A stretch of 64,000 nt of DNA, from NCBI GenBank assembly GCA_902801325.1, contig CADCHQ010000012.1, forward strand, positions 1-64,000, written 5' to 3'. The notes beneath the pieces are model-generated. The model was given only the letters and a program-made list of their open reading frames with translations. It was not told the origin of the DNA and searched no databases. This document shows positions 17,400 through 26,514 of the stretch, piece after piece. The DNA comes from an uncultured Bacteroidales bacterium (lineage in GTDB: Bacteria > Bacteroidota > Bacteroidia > Bacteroidales > Bacteroidaceae). Position 1 is the stretch's first letter; every line of letters starts with the position of its first letter. The translations under genes and the position numbers were made by a program.

Positions 17400-17522
17400 G
17401 ATTTTTAATATTTGCCACACCCAAGGCCCCTGGCATTAATACATCATCTGCTTGTATATCAACATGTTACGAACTTACTTTCAAAAACCTTTTTATCCAA
17501 AGCTCGTCAGGAGAGCGGAAAA

Positions 17523-17554
17523 TTTGCATATCTCACAAATTATCACTATCTTTG
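17523..17554 (+). promoter_or_regulatory. orphan promoter in the 1.6 kb gene-free gap
   Basis: TTTG (17523-17526), 20 bases, TATCTTTG (17547-17554). No gene follows on the plus strand before the convergent hydrolase at 18092. A transcript would run through a G/C palindrome (17571-17602), several GTTCG repeats, and an ACACACG/TGTGTGTG hairpin near 17772-17800. Confidence 0.5.
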
Positions 17555-17570
17555 TATTGTGTTAGAGAAG

Positions 17571-17602
17571 GGCCCCTCTCCGACTCCCCCGAAGGGAGGA
17601 GA
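17571..17602. repeat. G/C palindromic element, intergenic copy
   Basis: GGCCCCTCTCCGACTCCCCC is followed by GAAGGGAGGAG. It is nearly identical to the copy after priA (29727-29753). Confidence 0.65.
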
Positions 17603-17946
17603 ACTTTCCAAAGACACCGAGCAGGCGAGATTAGGCTCGATGATAAATCAACAAGCGTTCGAAGGACCGCGAACAAGTATTCGAAGCTTGCCGAACAAGG
17701 GTTCGGTGTCAAAGTAAAACGATCAAGCGTTCATTGAAAGACTTACATTATAGAATAACATTCACACACGTCGTGTCTTGTGTGTGTGCAAAATAGCGTT
17801 AACATCCTATGTAGGCTTATTTGTGCTAGTTGAAAATGATGACTTCCTTGGACAGGAACTCTTCGATATGATAGGGTTGGAGCACCCTCCCATTTTGGGA
17901 GACTGCCTGCGAAGGGTAATTAGCCAATGATGTAATGAAAAATGAG

Positions 17947-17985
17947 AAAGGAACCGAGAGCCCAACGGGTTTCTCGGTTCCTTTT
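17947..17985 (-). terminator. terminator of the 18092-19864 hydrolase
   Basis: AAAGGAACCGAGA pairs with TCTCGGTTCCTTT (13 bases). It has an A-run on one side and TTTT on the other, so it may act in both directions. Confidence 0.75.
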
Positions 17986-18091
17986 AACAATAAACTCAGC
18001 GCTCGGCCTTCAGCACGCTTATGTATCGCAGAGGTGCACTAACTCAGAACTATGAACTTAGAACTCAGAACTAGGAAAAGTTCTGCCTATC

Positions 18092-19864
18092 TCATTTTCC
18101 GAACTTCTTGTTCTTCTCGATGGTCCACTTGTCGCGCTTCGAGAGTTCGCAGTTTTTGCCCTTGAACATCTTGGCGGCCTGCTTGTCGCCACGCAGTTGC
18201 CAGTCGAGCCAGGCGAGGGCTACGACGCTGAATTCACCACCGTGAGGCTCTCTGTACGTTCCGCCGTGACCTACGGGGAAGTTGGTGGCGCAGGCGGGTA
18301 CGTGCTGAATGAGGTGGAAGTCGTCCATGCCGTTTTCATAGGCGATGTCGGTCTTGCCGCCAAGGATGTAGATGATGGGGGTGTGTATCTCCTTCAGTTT
18401 GTCCTTCGGGGGCATGGGCATTCCTCCGACAGCCTGATTGGCGTTGGACGTCTTGAAGAGTCCGCTATTGCAAATCATGAGAGTCTTGATGCGCGGATCG
18501 GCGCAGTTGTAGAGGGTCTGCAGTCCACCGCACGACATGCCTGCTACGCAGATGTTCTTCACGTCAATCTTGTTGTAGTAGGGCGAGTTGGGGTCGGCGT
18601 TCTGGGCTATGATCCAGTCGATGCTCTCGATTTGCTGTTCCGAGCGAGACATGGGACCTCTGTACCATTCGTCGGTCATGGGGATGACGCCCGTTGCCAG
18701 CACGATGTAGCCGTGAGAGGCTATCTCGTTGAGGAAGTTAATGTGCTCGAAGGGTGAGTTGGCACATGCTCCGTTACCCCAAACCAGAACGGGTAGGGGG
18801 TGTTTGGCATTGAACGGGGTGAGGTCCTGTGGCACGAGTATGGTGTGCTCCTTCAGGGTGGGGTCTTCCTTCATGATGGCCTTGTACTGACCCGTGCCGC
18901 CGTCTTCGACGATACGACTGCGACCAGCGCGGGCGGCATCGAGGAAGCGGACCATCTTCTGCAGGTTCTCTTCGCTGTACATACCCATTCCGTGACCGCC
19001 CTCAGGTACGTAGGTAGCCTCCGATTTGACGCCAGCTGCCTGCAGCACTTCGAAGAACTTCTTACCTTGGCAGCAGGGCACTACATTGTCCTTCTCACCG
19101 TGGAAAATGATGACGGGAGGGTCGTTCTTGTCCACATAGGTGGTGGCACTCAGACTGAGGTATTTGTCGGGTTCGGTGGCAAGCTTGGCGTTGAGCAGCA
19201 CGTCCTCAGGACTGTTGTCGCCCATAGTCATGTGTTCACCACAATCCATTGCTGTGAGATCGATGGGACCAGACCAGTCGCAAGCCGCATTGACGGCACT
19301 GCTCTCGTTGGTGTACTGTCCCAGAGTGCCTTCGAGGTCGATGTCTACCGTGCCCACTTTAGTCTGCTTGGTACCGCTGGTGGTGGCAGTGATGGAAGCT
19401 AGATGACCGCCGGAGGAGAAACCGCTGGTGGCGATGAAAGAGGTGTCGAACTTGTACTTTTTGGCCTCGCCTCTGATGAAGCGAACGACGGCACGAATGT
19501 CATGAATCTGTGCCGGCCACTTGGCGTCCATGCTAGAGCGGTGGTTGGGGCAAACTACAGCGTAACCTGCATTGAGCAGAGCTTTGACGATGGTACCCAA
19601 GTCGGCAGCGCCCTTACTGTTGTTGCTGAACCATGCGCTTCCGTAGATGTGAATAACTACGGGATAGGCGGCCTTCTCCTGCTTGGGCAGATAGATATCG
19701 CAGGTGTGATAGGCTTGACCGTCGCCAACATAGTTGACGTCTTTCCACTGTTGGCTTGTCTCCAGTGTAACTTGCGGCATTTGGAAACCGCCGAATCCTC
19801 CCTGAGGCTGAGCCATACCTGCCAAAGGCAGGAGGGTCAGAATAAAGAGCAATGTTTTTCTCAT
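18092..19864 (-). CDS. secreted double alpha/beta hydrolase
   Basis: The 590-residue product has a signal peptide (MRKTLLFILTLLPLAGMAQ). It carries two alpha/beta-hydrolase domains. The first (about 45-310) has HIYGSAWF, nucleophile GFSSGGH (Ser about 150), acid PPVIIFHGEKDNVVP and a GGHG histidine, as in carbohydrate acetyl/feruloyl esterase-like proteins (BD-FAE group). The second (about 340-575) has LPVLVWGNGACANSP, GMSCGG (Ser about 444), a GGKTDIAYENG acid region and PVGHGGTY. Substrate is unknown; acetyl or feruloyl groups on plant polysaccharide are plausible given the pectinase nearby. Confidence 0.75.
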   Translation of the reverse strand: MRKTLLFILTLLPLAGMAQPQGGFGGFQMPQVTLETSQQWKDVNYVGDGQAYHTCDIYLPKQEKAAYPVVIHIYGSAWFSNNSKGAADLGTIVKALLNAGYAVVCPNHRSSMDAKWPAQIHDIRAVVRFIRGEAKKYKFDTSFIATSGFSSGGHLASITATTSGTKQTKVGTVDIDLEGTLGQYTNESSAVNAACDWSGPIDLTAMDCGEHMTMGDNSPEDVLLNAKLATEPDKYLSLSATTYVDKNDPPVIIFHGEKDNVVPCCQGKKFFEVLQAAGVKSEATYVPEGGHGMGMYSEENLQKMVRFLDAARAGRSRIVEDGGTGQYKAIMKEDPTLKEHTILVPQDLTPFNAKHPLPVLVWGNGACANSPFEHINFLNEIASHGYIVLATGVIPMTDEWYRGPMSRSEQQIESIDWIIAQNADPNSPYYNKIDVKNICVAGMSCGGLQTLYNCADPRIKTLMICNSGLFKTSNANQAVGGMPMPPKDKLKEIHTPIIYILGGKTDIAYENGMDDFHLIQHVPACATNFPVGHGGTYREPHGGEFSVVALAWLDWQLRGDKQAAKMFKGKNCELSKRDKWTIEKNKKFGK

Positions 19865-19906
19865 TTTTTTAATGGTATTTATGGGTTTATTTCATCTTTC
19901 AAAAGC

Positions 19907-19914
19907 CAAAGTTA
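19907..19914 (-). promoter_or_regulatory. -7 element of the double hydrolase gene
   Basis: TAACTTTG on the minus strand, about 43 bases before the start codon. A matching -33 element is not obvious. Confidence 0.5.
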
Positions 19915-20202
19915 CAAAAAGATTTGAGAAAAGAACATCGGAATTGGAAGATTGAGGGCAGAAAACGGAAGAATGATACATAAGTGAAAAGTTTTGAGAA
20001 ATTAGAAGGGGCAAGGGCAGGACTCTCCCCATGCCCTCCGTCGCAAGTTTCCCAATGCAGAGCCTCGTTCGGCCCTGAGAACGCTAGCATAATATCGTGG
20101 AGCAAGAATTCCGGAAATAATTCTTCACCCTTCACCCTTAATTCTTCATTTATTTAATGTATGCACACAATAATGCGAAGGGGGTGCGCGTTATTAACAA
20201 GG

Positions 20203-21144
20203 ATGAAAAGACAGTTGTGGCTGGTTGTGAGCGTGCTGATGGCTGCGCGAGCCTATGCTCAGTACGATGCGGCGTTCACCAATTATTGGGCGCTGCAATC
20301 CTACTTCAACCCCGCTACAAGCGGATTGGACGGACAACTCAACGTACAAGGAGCCTACAGCATGCAGATGGCGGGATTCGAAGATGCTCCCGCAACCATA
20401 CTTGCTACGGCCGACCTGCCACTCTGGTTCATGAGTCCACGACATGGCGCTGGCGTGGGATTTATGAATGACAAGTATGGTCTTTTCGCCAATAAAAAGT
20501 TGTACATCCAGTATGCCTATCACCAACCCCTTTGGGGCGGACGGCTGAGCATCGGGGCACGAGTGGGATTCCTGAACGAAACGTTCGATGGTTCGAAACT
20601 CGACGTAAACGACAGCGGAGACCCCGCATTTGCTACCAGTCAGGCCAATGGAACAGGCATCGACGTGGACGCTGGACTGCGATACACTTACAAGAAAGTT
20701 TGGTATGTGGGTGTGAGTTCGATGCATCTGACAGGTCCGACCATCAAGTTGGGCGACGACAAGACGCATGAGGTGAAAGTGAGTCGGCTCTATTACTTGA
20801 CAGGCGGTTACAACATCCGCTTCAAGAATCCTGAGTATGCCCTCTACACATCGGCAATCCTGCGAAGCGACCTGCAAGCGTGGCGAGGCGACATTACAGC
20901 CCGGCTGGCCTATGACGGGGAGAAGATACATCTCTATGGTGGTCTCTCCTATAGTCCGACAGTCAGCATAGCAGTTCTGGTGGGAACAAAGTTCCACGGC
21001 ATCAACATCGGATACTCGTACGAAATGTACACACAGGGCATTGGCGCTCTATACGGAACACACGAACTGGTGCTGGGATACCAAACCGACCTGAACCTGT
21101 TTAAGAAAGGTAAGAACCTGCATAAGAGCGTGAGGTTGCTGTAA
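20203..21144 (+). CDS. porP: PorP/SprF family type IX secretion protein
   Basis: The product is an outer-membrane-type protein with YDAAFTNYWALQSYFNPATSG at its mature N-terminus, the hallmark of the PorP/SprF family, followed by beta-barrel strands (LYIQYAYHQPLWGGRLSIGA, YTYKKVWYVGVSS). I prefer the ATG at 20203 (signal peptide KRQLWLVVSVLMAARAYAQ); an in-frame ATG at 20173 is possible. Family members link the motor to outer-membrane partners and help hold cargo at the surface. It is first of five genes porP-K-L-M-N in one direction. The 275-base gap before it holds only short repeats (TTCACCC, AATTCTTC). Confidence 0.9.
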   Translation: MKRQLWLVVSVLMAARAYAQYDAAFTNYWALQSYFNPATSGLDGQLNVQGAYSMQMAGFEDAPATILATADLPLWFMSPRHGAGVGFMNDKYGLFANKKLYIQYAYHQPLWGGRLSIGARVGFLNETFDGSKLDVNDSGDPAFATSQANGTGIDVDAGLRYTYKKVWYVGVSSMHLTGPTIKLGDDKTHEVKVSRLYYLTGGYNIRFKNPEYALYTSAILRSDLQAWRGDITARLAYDGEKIHLYGGLSYSPTVSIAVLVGTKFHGINIGYSYEMYTQGIGALYGTHELVLGYQTDLNLFKKGKNLHKSVRLL

Positions 21145-21219
21145 ATGGGATTAAGAATTAAGAGTTAAGAATTAGAAGATAATAGTTTAGAGTTAAGTAA
21201 GAATAAAGAATAGATAAAA

Positions 21220-22695
21220 ATGAGAAAGTTTGCATTTTTTATTATTATTTCTTCAATATTAATTTCGCTGGCGTCCTGCATGGGTTCCAGTTCTTCGGCC
21301 AATGCTATGGGTGGCGAAGTGACGGGCGTGAAGGGTAGTGCCTTTTCTGAGCCTACTCCCTTCGGCATGGTGCCCGTACGCAAAGGTTCGCTTCTGATTG
21401 GAATGGAGGAAAGTGACACCTTGTGGGGCTCTGAGTTCCCCAAGCGTGACATTTCAGTCGACGGTTTCTGGATGGACGAGACGGAAGTCTCCAATGCCAA
21501 GTATCGCCAGTTCGTCAACTGGGTTCGCGATAGCATTATCCGCGAGCGTCTGGCTGACCCCGCCTATGGTGGCGACGAGACCTACAAGATTGAGGAGGAT
21601 AAGGAGGGCAACCCCATCACTCCCTACCTCAACTGGAACAAGGCTATCCCCTGGAAGAAGGCAAATGAGGACGAACAGCGTGCCATTGAGAGTGTCTATA
21701 TCATTCATCCCATCGACGGGACAAAGATGCTGGATGCCAGTCAGATGAACTATCGCTATGAGATCTATGACTATGCTGCTGCCGCCCAGCGTAAGTATCG
21801 CCTGAACCCTGAAGAGCGCGACCTGAATACCGATGCTTCGCACGATGCCATTCGTAATCAGGCTGTAATGATCAGCAAGGATACGGCTTGGATTGATGAC
21901 GACGGCAAGATTGTTCGTCAGACCATCACTCGTCCGCTCACTGGGCCGTGGGACTTCCTGAACACTTACATCGTGAACATCTTCCCGGACACGACCTGCT
22001 GGGTCAACGATTTCCAGAATGCCGACAACGAGCGCTACATGAAGCTCTATTTCAATAATCCTGCCTATGACGACTATCCCGTTGTGGGAGTGACATGGGA
22101 ACAGGCAAACGCCTTCTGCATGTGGCGCACCAACTTCCTGCTGAAGGGTATCGGCGGTCAGGCAAAGTACATCCAACGCTATCGTCTGCCTTCGGAAATC
22201 GAGTGGGAGTATGCTGCTCGTGGTAAGGAAGGCAATCCCTTCCCTTGGGAGAGTGGTGAGGTCAAGAGCGACAAGAATTGCTTTTATGCCAACTTCAAAC
22301 CAGACCGAGGTAATTACACGGAGGACGGAAGCCTGATTACTTCCAAGTGCGGTGCTTTTAGTTCGAATTCCAATGGCCTATACGATATGGCTGGAAACGT
22401 AGCCGAATGGACAAGCACAGTCTATACCGAAGCCGGTGTGGAGAGCATGAGCGACATGAATCCTGAACTGAAGTACAATGCCGCGAAGGAAGATCCCTAT
22501 CGACTGAAGAAGAAGAGCGTGCGTGGTGGTTCGTGGAAAGACCCCGAAAGCATGATTCGCAGTGCTTGGCGTACTTATGAGTACCAGAACCAACCTCGTT
22601 CGTACATCGGTTTCCGTTGTGTCCGCTCGATGGTGACCGATGCCTCCAAGCAACAAAAACCCACCAAGGGCTCGGCAAAATCGAAAAAGAAGTAA
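21220..22695 (+). CDS. porK: type IX secretion ring lipoprotein PorK/GldK
   Basis: The 491-residue product has a lipoprotein signal ending SLASC (Cys about residue 20). The rest has the formylglycine-generating-enzyme (SUMF1-like) fold typical of GldK/PorK, with TPFGMVPVRKGSLLIGMEES, VSNAKYRQFVNWV, YRLPSEIEWEYAARG, DMAGNVAEWTS and FRCVRS. It is not expected to be an enzyme; with PorN it forms the periplasmic ring under the outer membrane. It precedes porL by 49 bases. Confidence 0.93.
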   Translation: MRKFAFFIIISSILISLASCMGSSSSANAMGGEVTGVKGSAFSEPTPFGMVPVRKGSLLIGMEESDTLWGSEFPKRDISVDGFWMDETEVSNAKYRQFVNWVRDSIIRERLADPAYGGDETYKIEEDKEGNPITPYLNWNKAIPWKKANEDEQRAIESVYIIHPIDGTKMLDASQMNYRYEIYDYAAAAQRKYRLNPEERDLNTDASHDAIRNQAVMISKDTAWIDDDGKIVRQTITRPLTGPWDFLNTYIVNIFPDTTCWVNDFQNADNERYMKLYFNNPAYDDYPVVGVTWEQANAFCMWRTNFLLKGIGGQAKYIQRYRLPSEIEWEYAARGKEGNPFPWESGEVKSDKNCFYANFKPDRGNYTEDGSLITSKCGAFSSNSNGLYDMAGNVAEWTSTVYTEAGVESMSDMNPELKYNAAKEDPYRLKKKSVRGGSWKDPESMIRSAWRTYEYQNQPRSYIGFRCVRSMVTDASKQQKPTKGSAKSKKK

Positions 22696-22744
22696 TCCAC
22701 TATAACCTGTTAACCTTTTAACCTGTTAACCACTTATTTGTATC

Positions 22745-23746
22745 ATGGCAAAGAAACTCAATCTGATAGAAATCATCCAGAAATGGATGGATACAATGGC
22801 TGGACAGACCTTCATGAATTACGCCTATTCATGGGGTGCTGCCGTCGTTATTTTGGGTACATTATTTAAACTGACCCACCTTCCAGGCGCCAATCTGATG
22901 CTGTTCATCGGTATGGGTACTGAGGTGTTTGTGTTCATCGTTGCCGGTTTCGAACGTGTGACGGAGAAGGTTCCTGAGATCTCAGGTTCTGGTGCCACAC
23001 TCTCAAGCGAGACTGTCGAAGAACTGGCTGCTGTCGCTTCAGCTGCCGCACAGAATGGTGGTGGCGGTGGCGGCGTCATCCTTGGTGGTGGCGGTCCTGC
23101 TGTTGTTGGCGGTGGAGTTCCCGTTGGTGAAGGCGGTGCTGCAGCTGTAGTAGGCGGAGGCGGCGTCGTTGGTGGCGGCGGTGGAACCGTTGTCATTGGC
23201 GGAGGCGGTGCTCCTGCAGGCGGAACCATAGTCATCGGTGGCGGTGGTGCTCCTGTTGAGGGTGCAGAAGCTGGTGAGGGTTCGCCCGTCGTTGTTGGCG
23301 GAGGCAGTGGCGCTCCTGTCATCCTTGGTGGTGGCGGTGTCATCGGCGGTGGAGTCGTTGGTGGTGGCGTTACTGAAGCCGCACAGATTCAGGCTACCGA
23401 TCCCGCAACAGTGGAAGAGGCTGTGAAGAATTATGCAGAACAATTAACAGAACTCACCAAAGTGCTGGGTCGTGTGAAGGTACAAGCCGAACGCATGTCA
23501 ACCGACAGCGAGGAGATGGAGAACCTTAACCGTACGCTTACTGGCATTGCTACCGTTTATGAATTGCAGTTGCGCAACATCAGCAAGCAGGTTAGCACCA
23601 TCGAGCAGATTGATGAGCAGACGCGTCGCATGGCACAGCAGATTGAGGAACTCAACAATGTATATGCCCGCATGATCAAGGCCTTGACAGTGAACGTTGT
23701 CGGTCCTATCAATCCATCGGCAACCGCTGATGCTGAGGAGAAATAA
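22745..23746 (+). CDS. porL: type IX secretion motor protein PorL/GldL with Gly-rich insert
   Basis: The 333-residue inner-membrane protein starts with the GldL signature (IEIIQKWMDTMAGQTFMNYAYSWGAA). Two transmembrane helices lie at about 30-46 and 52-68, with a Glu in the second (GTEVFVFIVAGFE), the proton-path position of the motor. Residues about 104-208 are almost entirely Gly, Val, Ile, Pro and Ala in GGGG-type repeats (GGGGPAVVGGG, GVILGGGG). A coiled-coil C-terminal part follows (YAEQLTELTKVLGRVKVQAE, RMAQQIEELNNVYARMI). The Gly-rich stretch separates the membrane part from the cytoplasmic coiled coil. PorL pairs with PorM to convert proton flow into movement for secretion. Confidence 0.9.
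   Translation: MAKKLNLIEIIQKWMDTMAGQTFMNYAYSWGAAVVILGTLFKLTHLPGANLMLFIGMGTEVFVFIVAGFERVTEKVPEISGSGATLSSETVEELAAVASAAAQNGGGGGGVILGGGGPAVVGGGVPVGEGGAAAVVGGGGVVGGGGGTVVIGGGGAPAGGTIVIGGGGAPVEGAEAGEGSPVVVGGGSGAPVILGGGGVIGGGVVGGGVTEAAQIQATDPATVEEAVKNYAEQLTELTKVLGRVKVQAERMSTDSEEMENLNRTLTGIATVYELQLRNISKQVSTIEQIDEQTRRMAQQIEELNNVYARMIKALTVNVVGPINPSATADAEEK
23055..23368. repeat. Gly-codon-rich low-complexity tract in porL
   Basis: About 310 bases of imperfect GGTGGTGGCGGT-type repeats encode residues 104-208 of PorL. The reading frame stays open throughout. The antisense frame gives a Pro-rich peptide that is only a shadow. Confidence 0.85.
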
Positions 23747-23788
23747 ATAATAAGTAAATAGTAAATTCTCAAATAGTCAAATTCGACT

Positions 23789-25342
23789 ATGGCTCAGATA
23801 AAAAAGAAAAAGATAACCCCTCGTCAGAAGATGATCAATCTGATGTACGTTGTGCTGATGGCCATGTTGGCCCTCAACGTCAGCAGTGATGTACTGAAAG
23901 GCTTCACCATCGTTTCCGACGGTATTGAACTGGCTACGCAGAATGCCATTCAAACCAACGAGGGTATCTATAAGAACTTTGCCGAACAGATGAAAGCCAA
24001 TCCTACCAAGGTAAAGCAGTGGTACGATAAGGCACAGTATGTTCGACAGATGAGTGACTCGCTCTATAACCTGGCCGAGGAACTGAAGGTTGCTATCGTG
24101 AAGAAGAGCGATGGCAAGGACGGCGATATCCACAACATCCGCAATCAAGAGGATTTGGAAGCAGCCTCCAACGTTATGCTGGCACCCAATAAAGGTAGGG
24201 GCAAGGAGCTCTATGATGCTGTGAACAGCTACCGTGAACGCATCACCAAGATGGTGACCGACCAGGGTCAGCGCAAGATTATTGAGAGCAATCTGAACAC
24301 CGAAGTTCCTGCCAAAGGCAAGATTGAAGGCAAAAACTGGCAGGAGTATATGTTCGAGAGTATGCCCACGTCTGCCGCTGTTACCTTGCTGACTAAGTTG
24401 CAGAACGACGTGCGTCATGCTGAAGGTGAAGTACTACACGGTCTGGTGAGCAACATCGACGTGAAGGATATTCGTGTTAACGAGGTCAATGCCTATGTTG
24501 TTCCCAATGCTCAGACCATCGTTCAGGGAGGTCGATTCTCTGCTCAAATCTTCATGGCTGCTGTTGATACCACCAATCGTCCTACCATTTTCGTGGGTGG
24601 TCGTGAGATTAAGAGCGATCACGGCGTCTATGAAACCATCTGTAACTCTACAGGTGACTTCACGCTGACGGGTTGGATTGAGACACTGAACGGTAGTGGT
24701 GAAAAGGTTCGCCGCGACTTCCAGCAGAAGTACACCGTCATTCCGCCAAGTGCTACTGTAAGTGCCGACATCATGAATGTGCTCTATGCAGGTTACGACA
24801 ACCCCATGAGTGTCAGTGTGCCTGGTATTCCCAGCAGTCGCTTGCAGGTGTCGATGTCAGGTGGCTCGTTCACGCAAAAGGGTGACGGTAAGTACATAGC
24901 TCGACCCTCGAATGTAGGTGGTGAAGCTGTAGTGACCGTTGCCGCACAGACGGAAGGACGCGTCCAGGAAATGGGTAAGTTCACTTTCCGTGTTCGTAAG
25001 TTGCCCGACCCAACGGCATACATCCCCATTGGCGATGACCATCTGTTGGGTGGCAAGATTTCGAAGCAAAATCTCATGAGTATGACCAACTTGGGTGCTG
25101 CCATCGACGACGGCTTGCTGAACATCCCATTCTCTGTGAAGGGCTTCGAAATGGTCTTCTACGACAATATGGGTAATGCCGTTCCCGAGATTGCACAGTC
25201 TTCGGAATTCACCCTCCGTCAGAAGAATATGATTCGTCAGTTGAATCGCGGAAAGCGTTTCTACATCACTCATGTACGCGCCGTCGGTCCTGATGGCATC
25301 GAGCGTACGCTGAACAGTGCTATGGAAGTCATAGTCAACTAA
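23789..25342 (+). CDS. porM: type IX secretion motor protein PorM/GldM
   Basis: The 517-residue product has one N-terminal membrane helix after a basic start (KKITPRQKMINLMYVVLMAM then LALNVSSDVLKGF), the family signature. The large periplasmic part has the expected repeated beta domains (QTIVQGGRFSAQIFMAAVD, YIPIGDDHLLGGKISKQN). PorM pairs with PorL in the inner membrane and reaches to the PorKN ring. It lies 42 bases after porL. Confidence 0.95.
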   Translation: MAQIKKKKITPRQKMINLMYVVLMAMLALNVSSDVLKGFTIVSDGIELATQNAIQTNEGIYKNFAEQMKANPTKVKQWYDKAQYVRQMSDSLYNLAEELKVAIVKKSDGKDGDIHNIRNQEDLEAASNVMLAPNKGRGKELYDAVNSYRERITKMVTDQGQRKIIESNLNTEVPAKGKIEGKNWQEYMFESMPTSAAVTLLTKLQNDVRHAEGEVLHGLVSNIDVKDIRVNEVNAYVVPNAQTIVQGGRFSAQIFMAAVDTTNRPTIFVGGREIKSDHGVYETICNSTGDFTLTGWIETLNGSGEKVRRDFQQKYTVIPPSATVSADIMNVLYAGYDNPMSVSVPGIPSSRLQVSMSGGSFTQKGDGKYIARPSNVGGEAVVTVAAQTEGRVQEMGKFTFRVRKLPDPTAYIPIGDDHLLGGKISKQNLMSMTNLGAAIDDGLLNIPFSVKGFEMVFYDNMGNAVPEIAQSSEFTLRQKNMIRQLNRGKRFYITHVRAVGPDGIERTLNSAMEVIVN

Positions 25343-25393
25343 TAGATAAAAGATAAATAGTAAAAGATAAAAGTGAATTAAAAGATAAAAGTT

Positions 25394-26446
25394 ATGAAGC
25401 GCATCGTATTGTCCTTTATCCTTTGTTCATTATTCATAGGTGAAGTCAGCGCCCAGCCGGCACGTAGAAGAACTACTACGAGCAATGCTGCGGCCCAGCA
25501 GAACCAGACTCAGCAGTCGACGGATCGCGCCTCACTTCTCTTCCCCACCGAAGCAGAGATGCCCGAGGATGTGGTGTGGCGTCGTGATATCTATCGCCAG
25601 CTCGACCTCTTGTCTGATAAGAACGCCCCGCTCTATTATCCTGTTGAGCCCAATGATCGTCAGGTAAACCTCTTTACCTACCTCTTCCGACTCTTCCTGT
25701 CGAAGCGCGTTTCGGCCTATAAGTATAATCTTGATGGTAACGAATCGTTTGCAGAAAAGGACAGAGTGACTGATGTCAAGGAGGTGCTGGAGCGCAACTA
25801 CATCTATTACGAGGAAAACAATGGTAAGATAACCGTAGCCGACAATGATATTCCTTCGGCTAACGTAACGCGTTACTACATCAAGGAGAGCAGTTTCTTC
25901 GACCAGCGTACGGGTACTTATCATGCCAAGGTTACCGCCCTTTGTCCTATCCTGATAGAGGAAGGCGAACCTGCAAAGCCCTTGTTCTGGATGAAGTACG
26001 ACGATATTGCTCCCTACCTGAGCCGCCTGCCTATCATGTCATCGAACCTTAACAATGTCACCAATATGACAGCCGACGACTATTTTACCATGAACCGCTA
26101 TGATGGTAAGATCTATAAGACTGCCAACATGCAGGGTAAGGTGCTGGCTAACGAGCCCGATACCGTGAAGGTGAAGAAGGAACAGGAGAAGATTGAACGT
26201 CAGCTGGTGGAGTTCGAGGAGAATATCTGGCATCAGCGTGAGGTTGTCGATAGTCTGGCTGATAGTGTAGCAGTAGAGCAACCTAAGACAAAAGCAAAGC
26301 GTCGTTCTGCACCTACGGGTAAGGAAAAGGCTGTCAGTCAGGGTTCTACCAATCGTCGCTCGTCGGCTGCTACCAAGGAGAAGAAAGAGAAAGGCAGTCG
26401 TGCCAACTCTGCTCCTGCTGTCAGCGCACGCAGACAAAGGAGGTAA
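25394..26446 (+). CDS. porN: type IX secretion ring protein PorN/GldN
   Basis: The 350-residue product has a signal peptide (MKRIVLSFILCSLFIGEVSA) and the GldN signature (VVWRRDIYRQLDLLSDKNAPLYY, RVTDVKEVLERNYIYYEEN). It binds PorK in the outer-membrane-associated ring. The last 70 residues are basic and low in complexity (KTKAKRRSAPTGKEK), rich in Ser, Ala, Lys and Arg; this tail was not recognised from the family. The gap before it holds GATAAAAGATAAATAG-type repeats. Confidence 0.93.
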   Translation: MKRIVLSFILCSLFIGEVSAQPARRRTTTSNAAAQQNQTQQSTDRASLLFPTEAEMPEDVVWRRDIYRQLDLLSDKNAPLYYPVEPNDRQVNLFTYLFRLFLSKRVSAYKYNLDGNESFAEKDRVTDVKEVLERNYIYYEENNGKITVADNDIPSANVTRYYIKESSFFDQRTGTYHAKVTALCPILIEEGEPAKPLFWMKYDDIAPYLSRLPIMSSNLNNVTNMTADDYFTMNRYDGKIYKTANMQGKVLANEPDTVKVKKEQEKIERQLVEFEENIWHQREVVDSLADSVAVEQPKTKAKRRSAPTGKEKAVSQGSTNRRSSAATKEKKEKGSRANSAPAVSARRQRR

Positions 26447-26468
26447 AGTAAGAACCTTCTTCCCAAGT

Positions 26469-26489
26469 CCTTCCCCGTAATGGGGAGGG
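26469..26489. repeat. G/C palindromic element, intergenic copy
   Basis: CCTTCCCC, GTAAT, GGGGAGGG, lying just before the beta-barrel gene and 130 bases from the in-frame copy in its signal peptide. Confidence 0.7.
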
Positions 26490-26514
26490 AGAAAGGAATG
26501 CTTTTATGGAGAAC

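Noticed and set aside
22825..23343. Pro-rich 172-residue frame on the minus strand
   Set aside because: It is the complement of the Gly-codon tract in porL; Pro runs result directly from GGT/GGC repeats.
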